Assembly: GCA_035543875.1 (NCBI GenBank)
Contig: DATKIY010000172.1
Span: 1 to 10,275 of the forward strand
Origin: DATKIY01 sp035543875
GTDB taxonomy: Bacteria; Actinomycetota; Actinomycetes; JAHEKZ01
Reading direction: 5' to 3'
Length of the DNA: 10,275 nt
Below are positions 1 to 7,002 of this stretch, piece after piece. Position numbers and translations under genes: made by a program. Positions within the stretch are counted from its first letter, which is position 1, and every line of letters starts with the position of its first letter. Below the pieces are notes generated by a model. The model searched no databases. It saw nothing but the letters and a program-made list of their open reading frames with translations, and had not been told where the DNA came from.

Positions 1-702
1 CCAGGCGCCAGTGACCATCAGCACGCCGAGCACGACGAGCATCCCACCGCCTAACCGTGTCACCGCGACGTAGTGCCGCTTCATCCACGCCATCGCACCA
101 GCCGCACGCCGAAACGCTAGTGCGATCAGCAGGAACGGCACACCCAGCCCAATGCAGTAAAAGACAGTGAGGAGGGCACCGCGACCAGCGCTGCCCGCGT
201 CATAGGCAAGGGTCTGCACCGCCGCAAGGGTCGGCCCGATGCACGGCGTCCAGCCGATACCAAACAGCACACCCAACATGGGAGCCCCGGCCAATCCAAA
301 GGCTGGCCGGTGCTGCGGATGCCAGGTTCGGTTCAGCCATGGGATTGCGCCCATAAATGCCAGCCCGAACAGGATCGTCACTACCCCGAGGACGCGGGTA
401 ATGACGTCGGCATGGACGACCAGAGTGGCACCCAGCCCACCGAACAGGGCACCGAGCGATACGAACACTGCTGTAAAGCCGAGGACGAACAGCGACGTGC
501 CCGCAAGCAAGCGGCCGCGCTTGGCGTCGCCCAGGTCAACGCCGACCAGGCCAGTGACGTACGAAAGGTAGGCCGGAACCAGAGGCAGAACGCAAGGAGA
601 CATAAACGAGATGACTCCAGCGACCAGCGCGATTAGTGCAGCGAGCAGCAACGATCCGTTGAGAACGGTCTCAGTGGTGCTCGCCAGGATGCCGCTGGTC
701 AT
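1..702 (-). CDS. ccdA: Cytochrome c biogenesis protein CcdA (DsbD-type electron transporter), 3' end cut by window edge
   Basis: This integral membrane protein passes electrons from cytoplasmic thioredoxin across the membrane to extracytoplasmic thioredoxin-like proteins, which keep apocytochrome c cysteines reduced. The frame is open from an ATG at 702 to the left edge, giving 234 residues with no stop. Two hallmark segments are visible: SPCVLPLVPAYLSY, with Cys37 in the first membrane helix, and GWTPCIGP, with Cys154. These form the redox pair of the CcdA/DsbD family. Hydrophobic segments lie near residues 17-38, 66-90, 100-120, 140-162, 174-197 and 213-231, matching the family's usual six helices, so probably only a short tail is missing. 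It starts 8 bp after the stop of the TlpA-like gene, which would be its natural electron acceptor. No strong Shine-Dalgarno sequence precedes the ATG, so translation may be coupled to the gene upstream. Confidence 0.93.
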   Translation of the reverse strand, partial: MTSGILASTTETVLNGSLLLAALIALVAGVISFMSPCVLPLVPAYLSYVTGLVGVDLGDAKRGRLLAGTSLFVLGFTAVFVSLGALFGGLGATLVVHADVITRVLGVVTILFGLAFMGAIPWLNRTWHPQHRPAFGLAGAPMLGVLFGIGWTPCIGPTLAAVQTLAYDAGSAGRGALLTVFYCIGLGVPFLLIALAFRRAAGAMAWMKRHYVAVTRLGGGMLVVLGVLMVTGAW

Positions 703-710
703 GAAGTGGG

Positions 711-1304
711 TTAGTTCTTCTCGGCGACGACGTCTGCGACGAGCTCCTTGAGCTGTGAATACTCCGTCGCCCCCAAAACGCGTGCGGCAACCCGTCCGTC
801 TCTGTCAATCACAAGCGTTGACGGCACCGCACCGGGAGGCAAGCTGTCAATGAACTGCAGCTGAAGCTGGCCGTCGGGGTCGAACAGGCTCGGGTAGGAC
901 ACCTTGTAGTTACGCTCGAACGCCTGGGCAGCTGCGTTCTGGTCTCTGGTGTTGATCCCGACGAAGCGCACACCGTCCGCACGGGAGTCTGAAGCTACTT
1001 GTCGCAACGTGTCTGCCTCAGCTCGACAAGGACCGCAGTACGACTCCCAGACGTTGACGACTACAACGTCGCCCTTGTAGTCGGAGAGCGACAACGGATC
1101 ACCTTGCAGGGTGTGGCCCTCAATCATCGGGGCAGGGATCCGGTCAGCAGGATCCACGACTGTGGCCTCGCCGCCTCCCGCGACAAACCCTTGACTTTCT
1201 CCCACCGGGTCAGTGTTCGAGCCGCTCGTGCATCCGCTGGAAGCAAACACGGCTACACAGGCAGCGATCAGAGCACAGCGACGGATCGCGACATGCAAAC
1301 GCAT
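711..1304 (-). CDS. TlpA/ResA-like thioredoxin-fold lipoprotein for cytochrome c maturation
   Basis: This is a 197-residue membrane-anchored thiol-disulfide oxidoreductase. The N-terminus has a basic start (RR at 8-9), a hydrophobic stretch and a lipobox-like ASSGC with the lipidated Cys at 25, so the domain should sit outside the membrane. A low-complexity linker follows, then a TlpA/AhpC-TSA-like thioredoxin fold from about residue 55. The active site reads WESYCGPC (Cys90 and Cys93), where most relatives have WxSWCGPC. The cis-proline is Pro161 in GAVPSTLVIDRDG. The family reduces disulfides in apocytochrome c before heme ligation and takes electrons from CcdA, which is encoded directly downstream. 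The ATG at 1304 has a good Shine-Dalgarno (GGGAG, 7 nt away) and lies 2 bp after the preceding stop. I infer ResA/CcsX function from context; the fold itself is clear. Confidence 0.92.
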   Translation of the reverse strand: MRLHVAIRRCALIAACVAVFASSGCTSGSNTDPVGESQGFVAGGGEATVVDPADRIPAPMIEGHTLQGDPLSLSDYKGDVVVVNVWESYCGPCRAEADTLRQVASDSRADGVRFVGINTRDQNAAAQAFERNYKVSYPSLFDPDGQLQLQFIDSLPPGAVPSTLVIDRDGRVAARVLGATEYSQLKELVADVVAEKN

Positions 1305-1306
1305 GG

Positions 1307-1954
1307 TCAGGCTCCCGGTTTGGTACGTACAGAGGAGCTCGGCAGCAGATCTCTGGCTGGCTGGCTGTACTCGACGGCGACGATCTCACCGTCCTCATAG
1401 GTGAATGAAGTAAGACTCGCAAGCGAACAGTCTCGACGCCGCGGGTCGTGCCACAACCGACGCCCTTCCACCTTTGAGCGCACTGTCCAGATCGGCAGCT
1501 GGTGACTGACGAGCAGCGCCTCACGACCCAATGCAAGGTCTCGGGCATGAGCCATGGCAGCCAGCATGCGCTGCGCTTGTGCTTCGTAGGGCTCCCCCCA
1601 CGATGGTTTGAACGGATTGCGCAGATGACGCCAATGTTGCGGGCGAGTGAGCGCGCCGTCGCCGACACCGAACGTCAGTCCTTGAAAGATGTTGTCTGCC
1701 TCGATCAGTCGTTCATCGGTGGCGATGGGCAGGTCGTGGCGGGCTGCAATCGGTTGCGCGGTTTCCTGTGCCCGTTCAAGCGGCGAAGCGCCGACGTGCG
1801 CCAGATCGGCATCCGCTAGGTGGTCGGCGATGCGTTCGGCCATTTTTCGGCCTCGGTCAGAGAGCTGGTAACCGGACAGACGTCCATACAGAATGCCTTC
1901 CGGGTTGTGCACCTCACCGTGGCGAAGCAGATGAACAACCGTCAGGGAAGACAC
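1307..1954 (-). CDS. Histidine phosphatase superfamily protein (phosphoglycerate mutase-like)
   Basis: This 215-residue protein belongs to the branch-1 histidine phosphatase fold. The N-terminal LLRHGE motif gives the phospho-accepting His12, with Arg11 beside it. SPLERAQETA supplies Arg61, and Glu85 in LIEAD is a plausible acid/base residue. The second catalytic His is His151 in LLVSHQLPIW; the usual family form is SHG. The length fits a simple single-domain enzyme. The start is GTG at 1954 with GGGGA about 8 nt upstream, and it begins 2 bp after the hemL stop. The same gene order, with this protein between hemL and a TlpA-like protein, occurs in M. tuberculosis (Rv0525 position), which suggests a conserved but unassigned link to heme or cytochrome c formation. 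The substrate cannot be told from sequence. True phosphoglycerate mutase is unlikely given the context and short length. Confidence 0.88.
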   Translation of the reverse strand: MSSLTVVHLLRHGEVHNPEGILYGRLSGYQLSDRGRKMAERIADHLADADLAHVGASPLERAQETAQPIAARHDLPIATDERLIEADNIFQGLTFGVGDGALTRPQHWRHLRNPFKPSWGEPYEAQAQRMLAAMAHARDLALGREALLVSHQLPIWTVRSKVEGRRLWHDPRRRDCSLASLTSFTYEDGEIVAVEYSQPARDLLPSSSVRTKPGA

Positions 1955-1956
1955 AG

Positions 1957-3276
1957 TCAGTTCCCCGACTCTTCGTCGCGGGCAGAGGCGGCGGCTGCTG
2001 CAGCCCTCGGGAGCGCCGCCAGCACACGTTCAACGGCCGTCTCGTCGTGAGAGCCGCTCACGAACCACGCTTCAAACGCGGAAGGTGGAAGGTAGACGCC
2101 CTGTTCGAGCATTGAGTGGAAGAACGCGCGGTAGCGGAAGGCAGCCTGCTCACGTGCCTGGTCGTAGTTGTTCACCTCATGGTCGAGGAAGAACACGCTG
2201 AACAGTGATCCTGCGTGCTGAACCTGATGAGCAACACCATGTTCGTCCAGCGCTTTCGACGTCGCCGCAGAGATCTCGCTCGCGATCCGATCCACCGTCG
2301 TGTACAGGGCTTCATCGCACAGTCGCAGCGTTGCGAGCCCAGCAGCGGTTGCTATCGGATTTCCTGCCAGCGTTCCAGCTTGGTAAACCGAACCTTCGGG
2401 CGCCAGGCACGCCATGACGTCGCGGCGTCCACCGAAGCCTGCCGTTGGCAGTCCCCCGCCCATCACCTTGCCGAACGTCATGAGGTCGGGCACCACCCCC
2501 TCAACACCAAACCAACCTGAGCGGGACACGCGAAAACCAGTCATGACCTCGTCGCTGATGAACAAGGCGCCGTTGCGGCGGCAGAGGTCGGCAAGCCCTT
2601 GGTTGAACCCGGGAAGCGGAGGGACAACGCCCATGTTCGCCGCTGCCGCTTCGGTAATCACGCAGGCAATCTCCGAGCCGTGCACTGCAAACGCGTGCTC
2701 GACCACTGCTAGGTCGTTGTACGCCAGCACGATCGTGTCTGCAGCCTGGGCGCCTGTGACACCTGGCGTATCCGGAAGCGCAAACGTGGCAAAACCAGAG
2801 CCGGCAGCGGCCAGCAACGAATCAACATGTCCGTGGTAGCACCCTGCAAACTTGATGACTTTCGACCGACCGGTGAATCCGCGAGCCAACCGAATCGCCG
2901 ACATGGTGGCTTCAGTTCCGCTAGAAACCAGCCGAACTTGCTCCACCGGCGTGCGCTCAACAATCTCTTCAGCCAGCTCAACTTCGCCAGTGCTCGGTGT
3001 GCCGAACGAGAAACCGCGAGCCACCGCCGCTGTCACTGCTTCAACGACTGCTGGGTGGGCATGACCGGCGATCATCGGCCCCCACGAACACACCAGGTCG
3101 ACGTACTCACGACCGTCGGCATCGGTCAGGTAAGGGCCTTTGCCCGAGACCATGAATCGGGGTGTTCCGCCAACGGCCCGGAAAGCCCGAACCGGTGAGT
3201 TGACTCCTCCCGGCGTAACACCACGAGCGCGCTCAAACAGCGCCGCCGAAGCCGGGGCCTCAAAGGGGAAGGGCAT
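1957..3276 (-). CDS. hemL: Glutamate-1-semialdehyde 2,1-aminomutase
   Basis: HemL converts glutamate-1-semialdehyde to 5-aminolevulinate, the second step of the C5 route that starts with HemA. The 439-residue length is typical. PLP-enzyme landmarks are present: GTEATMSAIRLAR (120-132) for phosphate binding, CYHGH (146-150), SDEVMTGFR (241-249) with the PLP-pyridine Asp242, and the Schiff-base Lys270 in MTFGKVMGGGLP. The N-terminal GGVNSPVRAF segment and the YQAGTLAGNP segment are characteristic of HemL rather than of other class-III aminotransferases. The ATG at 3276 has only a modest GAGAG 9 nt upstream. It is the first gene of the left cluster and is separated from hemB by 204 bp, so it may have its own promoter. 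The tail after about residue 425 is Ala-rich and probably disordered. Confidence 0.97.
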   Translation of the reverse strand: MPFPFEAPASAALFERARGVTPGGVNSPVRAFRAVGGTPRFMVSGKGPYLTDADGREYVDLVCSWGPMIAGHAHPAVVEAVTAAVARGFSFGTPSTGEVELAEEIVERTPVEQVRLVSSGTEATMSAIRLARGFTGRSKVIKFAGCYHGHVDSLLAAAGSGFATFALPDTPGVTGAQAADTIVLAYNDLAVVEHAFAVHGSEIACVITEAAAANMGVVPPLPGFNQGLADLCRRNGALFISDEVMTGFRVSRSGWFGVEGVVPDLMTFGKVMGGGLPTAGFGGRRDVMACLAPEGSVYQAGTLAGNPIATAAGLATLRLCDEALYTTVDRIASEISAATSKALDEHGVAHQVQHAGSLFSVFFLDHEVNNYDQAREQAAFRYRAFFHSMLEQGVYLPPSAFEAWFVSGSHDETAVERVLAALPRAAAAAASARDEESGN

Positions 3277-3480
3277 GGCCGCATTCTCTCAGCATCGACC
3301 AGCAGTCTGGGATCGACCCTGACCCCTGTGGGGCAGGTCACTTACCCGTCACTTCACCTGCTCCCCACCGAACGGACGACCTGCCCGACTTTGGACACTT
3401 GAAGACATCAGTTGTCACTTTCCTGTCCACACTTCCGCCGCAACCGGGCCAGCCAGCCAATCCAAGCAGTTGAGCTGGTC
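3277..3480 (-). promoter_or_regulatory. hemB-hemL spacer with AAGTG repeats and competing inverted repeats
   Basis: No convincing gene lies in this 204-bp gap. On the minus strand the pentamer AAGTG occurs five times in the same orientation (ending at + positions 3343, 3354, 3400, 3420 and 3434). Three copies extend to AAGTGAC (3337-3343, 3348-3354, 3414-3420). A perfect 9-bp inverted repeat, GGGCAGGTC (3331-3339) and GACCTGCCC (3378-3386), spans the middle. The 3331-3339 arm can also pair with a closer, bulged arm at 3356-3366, or locally with 3320-3326. I found no clear -35/-10 pair and no classic terminator with a T-run. The likely role is the hemL promoter, operator or leader region, which is an inference from position and repeats. 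Confidence 0.4.
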
Positions 3481-4458
3481 TCAGCGCAGTGAGAGAGCGA
3501 CCTCGGTGGCCCAGTAGGTCAGGATCTGTTGCGCGCCGGCCCGTTTGATCGAGATGAGCGACTCGGCGATCGCCCGGTCGCGGTCGATCCAACCGTTTGC
3601 GGCCGCGGCTTCCACCATGGCCATCTCCCCTGAGACTTGGTAGGCAGCAACTGGCACGTCGACACTGTTCGCAACATCTCGAATCACATCGAGGTAGGGG
3701 CCAGCCGGTTTCACCATGACCCAGTCCGCGCCCTGGTCGAGATCTGCCTGCACCTCGCGAAGCGCCTCAGCAGCGTTGGCGGGGTCCATCTGGTAGCTAC
3801 GCCGATCGCCGTGCGACGGGGTGCTTTCGGCGGCATCGCGAAACGGTCCGTAGAAAGCAGACGCGTACTTGGCTGCGTAGGCAAGAATCACTCGATCATT
3901 GAAGCCACTGTCGTCAAGAGCTGCTCTGATTGCACCAACTTGCCCATCCATCATTCCGCTCGGAGCGACGACGTCCGCGCCAGCCTGCGCCTGTGCAACA
4001 GCGACGGACGCATACCTCGCGATGGCCGAGTCATTGTCTACATCGCCGCCGGGACCTAATGGGCCACAGTGACCGTGGTCGGTGTACTCGCACAGGCAAA
4101 GGTCGGCCATAAGAACCGCATCTTCACCAAGGTCCTCACGCAACTGACGTAGCGCACGCTGCACTACTCCTTCGTCAGCGTCCGCAGAAGAACCAGTTGA
4201 GTCTTTGTGAGTGGGGATACCGAACACCATGAGTCCACCAACACCGGCACTCACTGCCTCATGCGCCGCTTTGCGCAACGACTCATGCGAGTGCTGCCAA
4301 ACGCCGGGCATCGAGCCGACCGGCGTCGGCTCCGTCAGTCCTTCTTTGACAAAGAGCGGCAGCACCAGTTCAGCGGGGTGCAGTCGGGTTTCGGCGACCA
4401 ACCGCCGCAGTGCAGCATTGCGCCGCAACCGCCGCGGTCGGTCGACCGGAAACCCCAC
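3481..4458 (-). CDS. hemB: Porphobilinogen synthase (5-aminolevulinate dehydratase)
   Basis: HemB condenses two 5-aminolevulinate molecules into porphobilinogen in the cytoplasm. The 325-residue length is standard. The zinc-type metal site is visible as DLCLCEYTDHGHCG (Cys121, Cys123, Cys131), so this is a Cys-rich zinc-dependent form rather than the Asp-rich magnesium form. Two active-site lysines are in place: Lys197 in AYAAKYASAFYGPFR and Lys250 in VMVKPAGPYLD, the Schiff-base lysine. The start is GTG at 4458, 2 bp after the stop of the HemD fusion, with AAAGG about 10 nt upstream, which suggests translational coupling. It is the last gene of the rex-hem operon as seen here. Confidence 0.97.
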   Translation of the reverse strand: MGFPVDRPRRLRRNAALRRLVAETRLHPAELVLPLFVKEGLTEPTPVGSMPGVWQHSHESLRKAAHEAVSAGVGGLMVFGIPTHKDSTGSSADADEGVVQRALRQLREDLGEDAVLMADLCLCEYTDHGHCGPLGPGGDVDNDSAIARYASVAVAQAQAGADVVAPSGMMDGQVGAIRAALDDSGFNDRVILAYAAKYASAFYGPFRDAAESTPSHGDRRSYQMDPANAAEALREVQADLDQGADWVMVKPAGPYLDVIRDVANSVDVPVAAYQVSGEMAMVEAAAANGWIDRDRAIAESLISIKRAGAQQILTYWATEVALSLR

Positions 4459-4460
4459 GA

Positions 4461-6071
4461 TTACTTAGCCTTTCGCCGAGCTGACGCCTTGCGAAGGCTG
4501 GGACGCCAGATCTCCTCGCCCGACTCCAGTGCAGCAATCCGCTGTGCGGCACCAAACTCGGCCAGACCTTCAGCCAGCACTGACACCGACGGTGTTTCCG
4601 CCAGGACGTCAACGCGAAGCCCATGCTCCTCAGCGGTCTTCGCTGTCTGCGGGCCAATCACCGCAACGACAGTCGATGCGTGCGGCTTGCCCGCGATCCC
4701 GATGAGGTTGCGAACCGTGCTCGACGAGGTGAAGAGCACCGCATCGAACCCACCGGTCTTAATGGCCTCACGAATCTCGGCAGCCGGGGGTGCTGCGCGC
4801 ACCGTGCGGTAGGCAGTCACGTCCTCCGCTTCCCAGCCGAGCTCGATCAGCCCAGCGACCAGTGTCTCCGTCGCAATGTCTGCGCGAGGTAGGAAGACGC
4901 GGTTGATCGGGTCGAGTAGGTCGTCGTAGGCCGGCCAGTCTTCGAGAAGTCCTGCCGCCGACTGGTCGCCACTCGGCACGAGGTCGGGCTTGACGCCAAA
5001 CGCGATCAGTGACGCTGCCGTCTGCTCACCGACAGCGGCAACCTTGATCCCGGCGAAGGCACGCGCGTCGAGCCCGTACTCCTCGAACTTCTCCCGGATC
5101 GCCCGCACCGCATTGACCGAGGTGAACGCGACCCACTGGTAGCGACCAGAGACCAACCCATGCAGCGCACGGTCCATCTGCTGTGGCGTACGCGGCGGCT
5201 CGACCGAGATCGTCGGAACCTCCTTGGGTACCGCGCCATAACGCCGGAGCTGGTCAGACAGTGAGCCAGCCTGCTCCTTGGTCCGAGGCACGAGCACACG
5301 CCAGCCGAACAACGGCTTGGACTCAAACCACGACAGCCGATCGCGCCAGCCCACTCCCTCACCGACGACAGCGAGCGCTGTCTGGTCGAGCTTGGCGACC
5401 TTCAACGCACGAGCGATGTCATCGAGTGTGGACACCACGGTGCGTTGTTCGGTGGTTGAGCCTTGGGCCGTCACCGCGATGGGGGTCTCGCCGGAGCGGC
5501 CAGCAGAGACTAGGCCGTGAGCAGCCTCAACTACACGGTCAGCGCCGCCCAAAATCACGACGGAGACGTGGGCGTCTTTGTGTGCGTCCCAGTCTGGTTT
5601 GGCTTCAGCCATGGTCACTACATGGACAGCGCGCGACTTGCTGGTCGTCAGTGGGATGCCGGCATACGCGGGCACTGAGGTGACCGCGGATGCTCCCGGA
5701 ATCACCTCGAACGGAATCCCGTTCTTCTCACACGCGCTCGCCTCTTCGGCGAAACCGTGGAACAAGATTGGGTCCCCGTCCATGAGTCGGACGACGTGCC
5801 CACCCTTCTTGGCTGCGGTCGTCACCAGTTTGGCGCGAGCAGCATGAGTGAGCGGTTGGCCGTCCTGACCGCACGACGCGTCGACAGTCTCGACGTCGTC
5901 GGGACCGTACGCAGCTACCGCAGCCCTCGACGCATGGTGGTCAACCACCACGATGTCGGCGTGACGCAGCGCCTCAACGGCGCGCAGCGTCAACAGCTCC
6001 GGGTCGCCGGGGCCAGCCCCAACAAATGCGACGTTGCCAACAGGCTTCTTCTTGGTCGTGCGTGTACTCAC
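4461..6071 (-). CDS. hemD: Fused uroporphyrinogen-III C-methyltransferase / uroporphyrinogen-III synthase
   Basis: This 536-residue protein joins two domains, as is usual for actinobacterial HemD. Residues about 11-250 are a tetrapyrrole methylase (SUMT/CobA) fold with the SAM-loop FVGAGPGDPELLTL (16-29) and the VPAYAGIPLT segment (133-142). Residues about 255-515 are a HemD domain with PRTKEQA, FTSVNAVRAIREKFEEYGLDARAFAG-type sequence, LPRADIATETL and FTSSSTVRNL. HemD closes hydroxymethylbilane into uroporphyrinogen III with inversion of ring D. The methylase half would lead to siroheme or cobalamin, but its usual GGDPFxFGRGGEE loop reads DGDPILFHGFAEEA (98-111), so activity is uncertain. 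The open frame runs back to 6737 inside hemC, but the GTG at 6071 is the right start: AAGGGG lies 9 nt upstream and homology begins just after it. The C-terminus is basic. Confidence 0.94.
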   Translation of the reverse strand: MSTRTTKKKPVGNVAFVGAGPGDPELLTLRAVEALRHADIVVVDHHASRAAVAAYGPDDVETVDASCGQDGQPLTHAARAKLVTTAAKKGGHVVRLMDGDPILFHGFAEEASACEKNGIPFEVIPGASAVTSVPAYAGIPLTTSKSRAVHVVTMAEAKPDWDAHKDAHVSVVILGGADRVVEAAHGLVSAGRSGETPIAVTAQGSTTEQRTVVSTLDDIARALKVAKLDQTALAVVGEGVGWRDRLSWFESKPLFGWRVLVPRTKEQAGSLSDQLRRYGAVPKEVPTISVEPPRTPQQMDRALHGLVSGRYQWVAFTSVNAVRAIREKFEEYGLDARAFAGIKVAAVGEQTAASLIAFGVKPDLVPSGDQSAAGLLEDWPAYDDLLDPINRVFLPRADIATETLVAGLIELGWEAEDVTAYRTVRAAPPAAEIREAIKTGGFDAVLFTSSSTVRNLIGIAGKPHASTVVAVIGPQTAKTAEEHGLRVDVLAETPSVSVLAEGLAEFGAAQRIAALESGEEIWRPSLRKASARRKAK

Positions 6072-6080
6072 CGGGTTGAT

Positions 6081-6086
6081 CCCCTT
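6081..6086 (-). promoter_or_regulatory. Ribosome binding site of the HemD fusion, overlapping the hemC stop codon
   Basis: AAGGGG on the minus strand lies 9 nt before the GTG at 6071, and its two A residues belong to the TAA stop of hemC. It fixes the start of the fused gene and suggests that ribosomes finishing hemC re-initiate on hemD. Confidence 0.7.
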
Positions 6087-7002
6087 ACGAGACGACAACT
6101 CCGTCACTGAGCAACCGCTCCGCGAGCTGGCGGCCCGCGGTTTCGGCGTCAGTGACAGTGGCCGTGATGGATAGGCGCCTGACGGTTGAACCGTCAGTCG
6201 CGGCAATAAGTGCCGCAAGGTGAAGCTCGGGTTCGGTGAACCCTGGTTTGTCGACGACCGCGAGGGCGCCGACGGGTGCCGAGCAGCCTGCTTCGAGAGC
6301 AGCCAGCACGGCTCGCTCCGCAGTGACGGCGCCGCGTGTTGCGGCGTCGTCGAGGCTGCGTAACGAAATCTGAAGGTCGTCGTCGAGCCCGGCATCCCGG
6401 GCTTCAACAGCGAGGGCACCCTGGCCGGGTGCAGGCAACATGTCAGTGGGCTCAAAAACCTGAGTGACGGCGTCCAGGCGGCCCAGTCGCGACAAGCCAG
6501 CCTGGGCAAGAACGACCGCGTCGACCGTTCCATCGGCAACATAGCCAAGCCTGGTGTCGACGTTGCCGCGGATGTCGACGATGTTGATGTCGGGTCGAAG
6601 TGCCCGCAGCTGTGCCGCCCGCCGAGGCGAACCAGTACCGATCGTGGAACCCACTGGCAGCTGGTCGAGCGTGAGCCCATCACGGGCAATGAGCACATCG
6701 CGAGGGTCATCGCGGGTCGGCAGCGCAACGATCTCAAGGCCTGGCACTGCGGCGGTCGGAAGGTCCTTCAGGGAGTGGACGGCAATATCGATCTCACCTC
6801 TGAGCAGTGCGTCGCGCAACGCACTTGCGAAAACTCCCGTGCCGCCAAGCGCACTGAGTGACTCCCGCGACACATCGCCAGTGGTAGTGATGAACACCAG
6901 CTCAACCTCGCGCCCACTGTGCGCAGTGAGCGCATCCGCGATCTGACGCGACTGCGCGACGGCAAGCGCGCTACGGCGAGTACCCAGCCGGACGGCGCTC
7001 AT
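6085..7002 (-). CDS. hemC: Hydroxymethylbilane synthase (porphobilinogen deaminase)
   Basis: HemC polymerises four porphobilinogen units into linear hydroxymethylbilane, the substrate of the HemD domain encoded next. The 305-residue length fits the family. Motifs in order are RLGTRRSALAVAQS (5-18), HSLKDLPT (76-83) with the catalytic Asp80, GTGSPRRAAQL (122-132), RGNVDTRL (145-152), LPAPGQGALAVE (189-200) and EAGCSAPVGA with Cys240, the residue that carries the dipyrromethane cofactor. The ATG at 7002 overlaps the hemA stop by 4 bp in an ATGA junction, with GAGGA 9 nt upstream. All key residues are intact. Confidence 0.97.
   Translation of the reverse strand: MSAVRLGTRRSALAVAQSRQIADALTAHSGREVELVFITTTGDVSRESLSALGGTGVFASALRDALLRGEIDIAVHSLKDLPTAAVPGLEIVALPTRDDPRDVLIARDGLTLDQLPVGSTIGTGSPRRAAQLRALRPDINIVDIRGNVDTRLGYVADGTVDAVVLAQAGLSRLGRLDAVTQVFEPTDMLPAPGQGALAVEARDAGLDDDLQISLRSLDDAATRGAVTAERAVLAALEAGCSAPVGALAVVDKPGFTEPELHLAALIAATDGSTVRRLSITATVTDAETAGRQLAERLLSDGVVVS

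Noticed and set aside
1353..1367. Short tandem GGCT-type repeat near the 3' end of the histidine phosphatase gene
   Set aside because: Only about three units, inside coding sequence; no sign of slippage, frameshift or wider repeat structure.
3338..3592. Minus-strand open frame of 84 codons covering the hemB end and the spacer
   Set aside because: More than a third of it is an out-of-frame shadow of hemB, there is no ribosome site of note, and the spacer portion is explained better by repeats and inverted repeats.
4207..4812. Plus-strand open frame of about 200 codons across the hemB/hemD junction
   Set aside because: It is antisense to two intact, well-identified genes and its translation has no recognisable domain. 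The other plus-strand frames in the window were rejected for the same reason.
6072..6737. A 222-residue N-terminal extension of the HemD fusion frame running back into hemC
   Set aside because: It lies entirely inside hemC in another frame, has no recognisable domain, and a good ribosome site and GTG at 6071 coincide with the start of homology.
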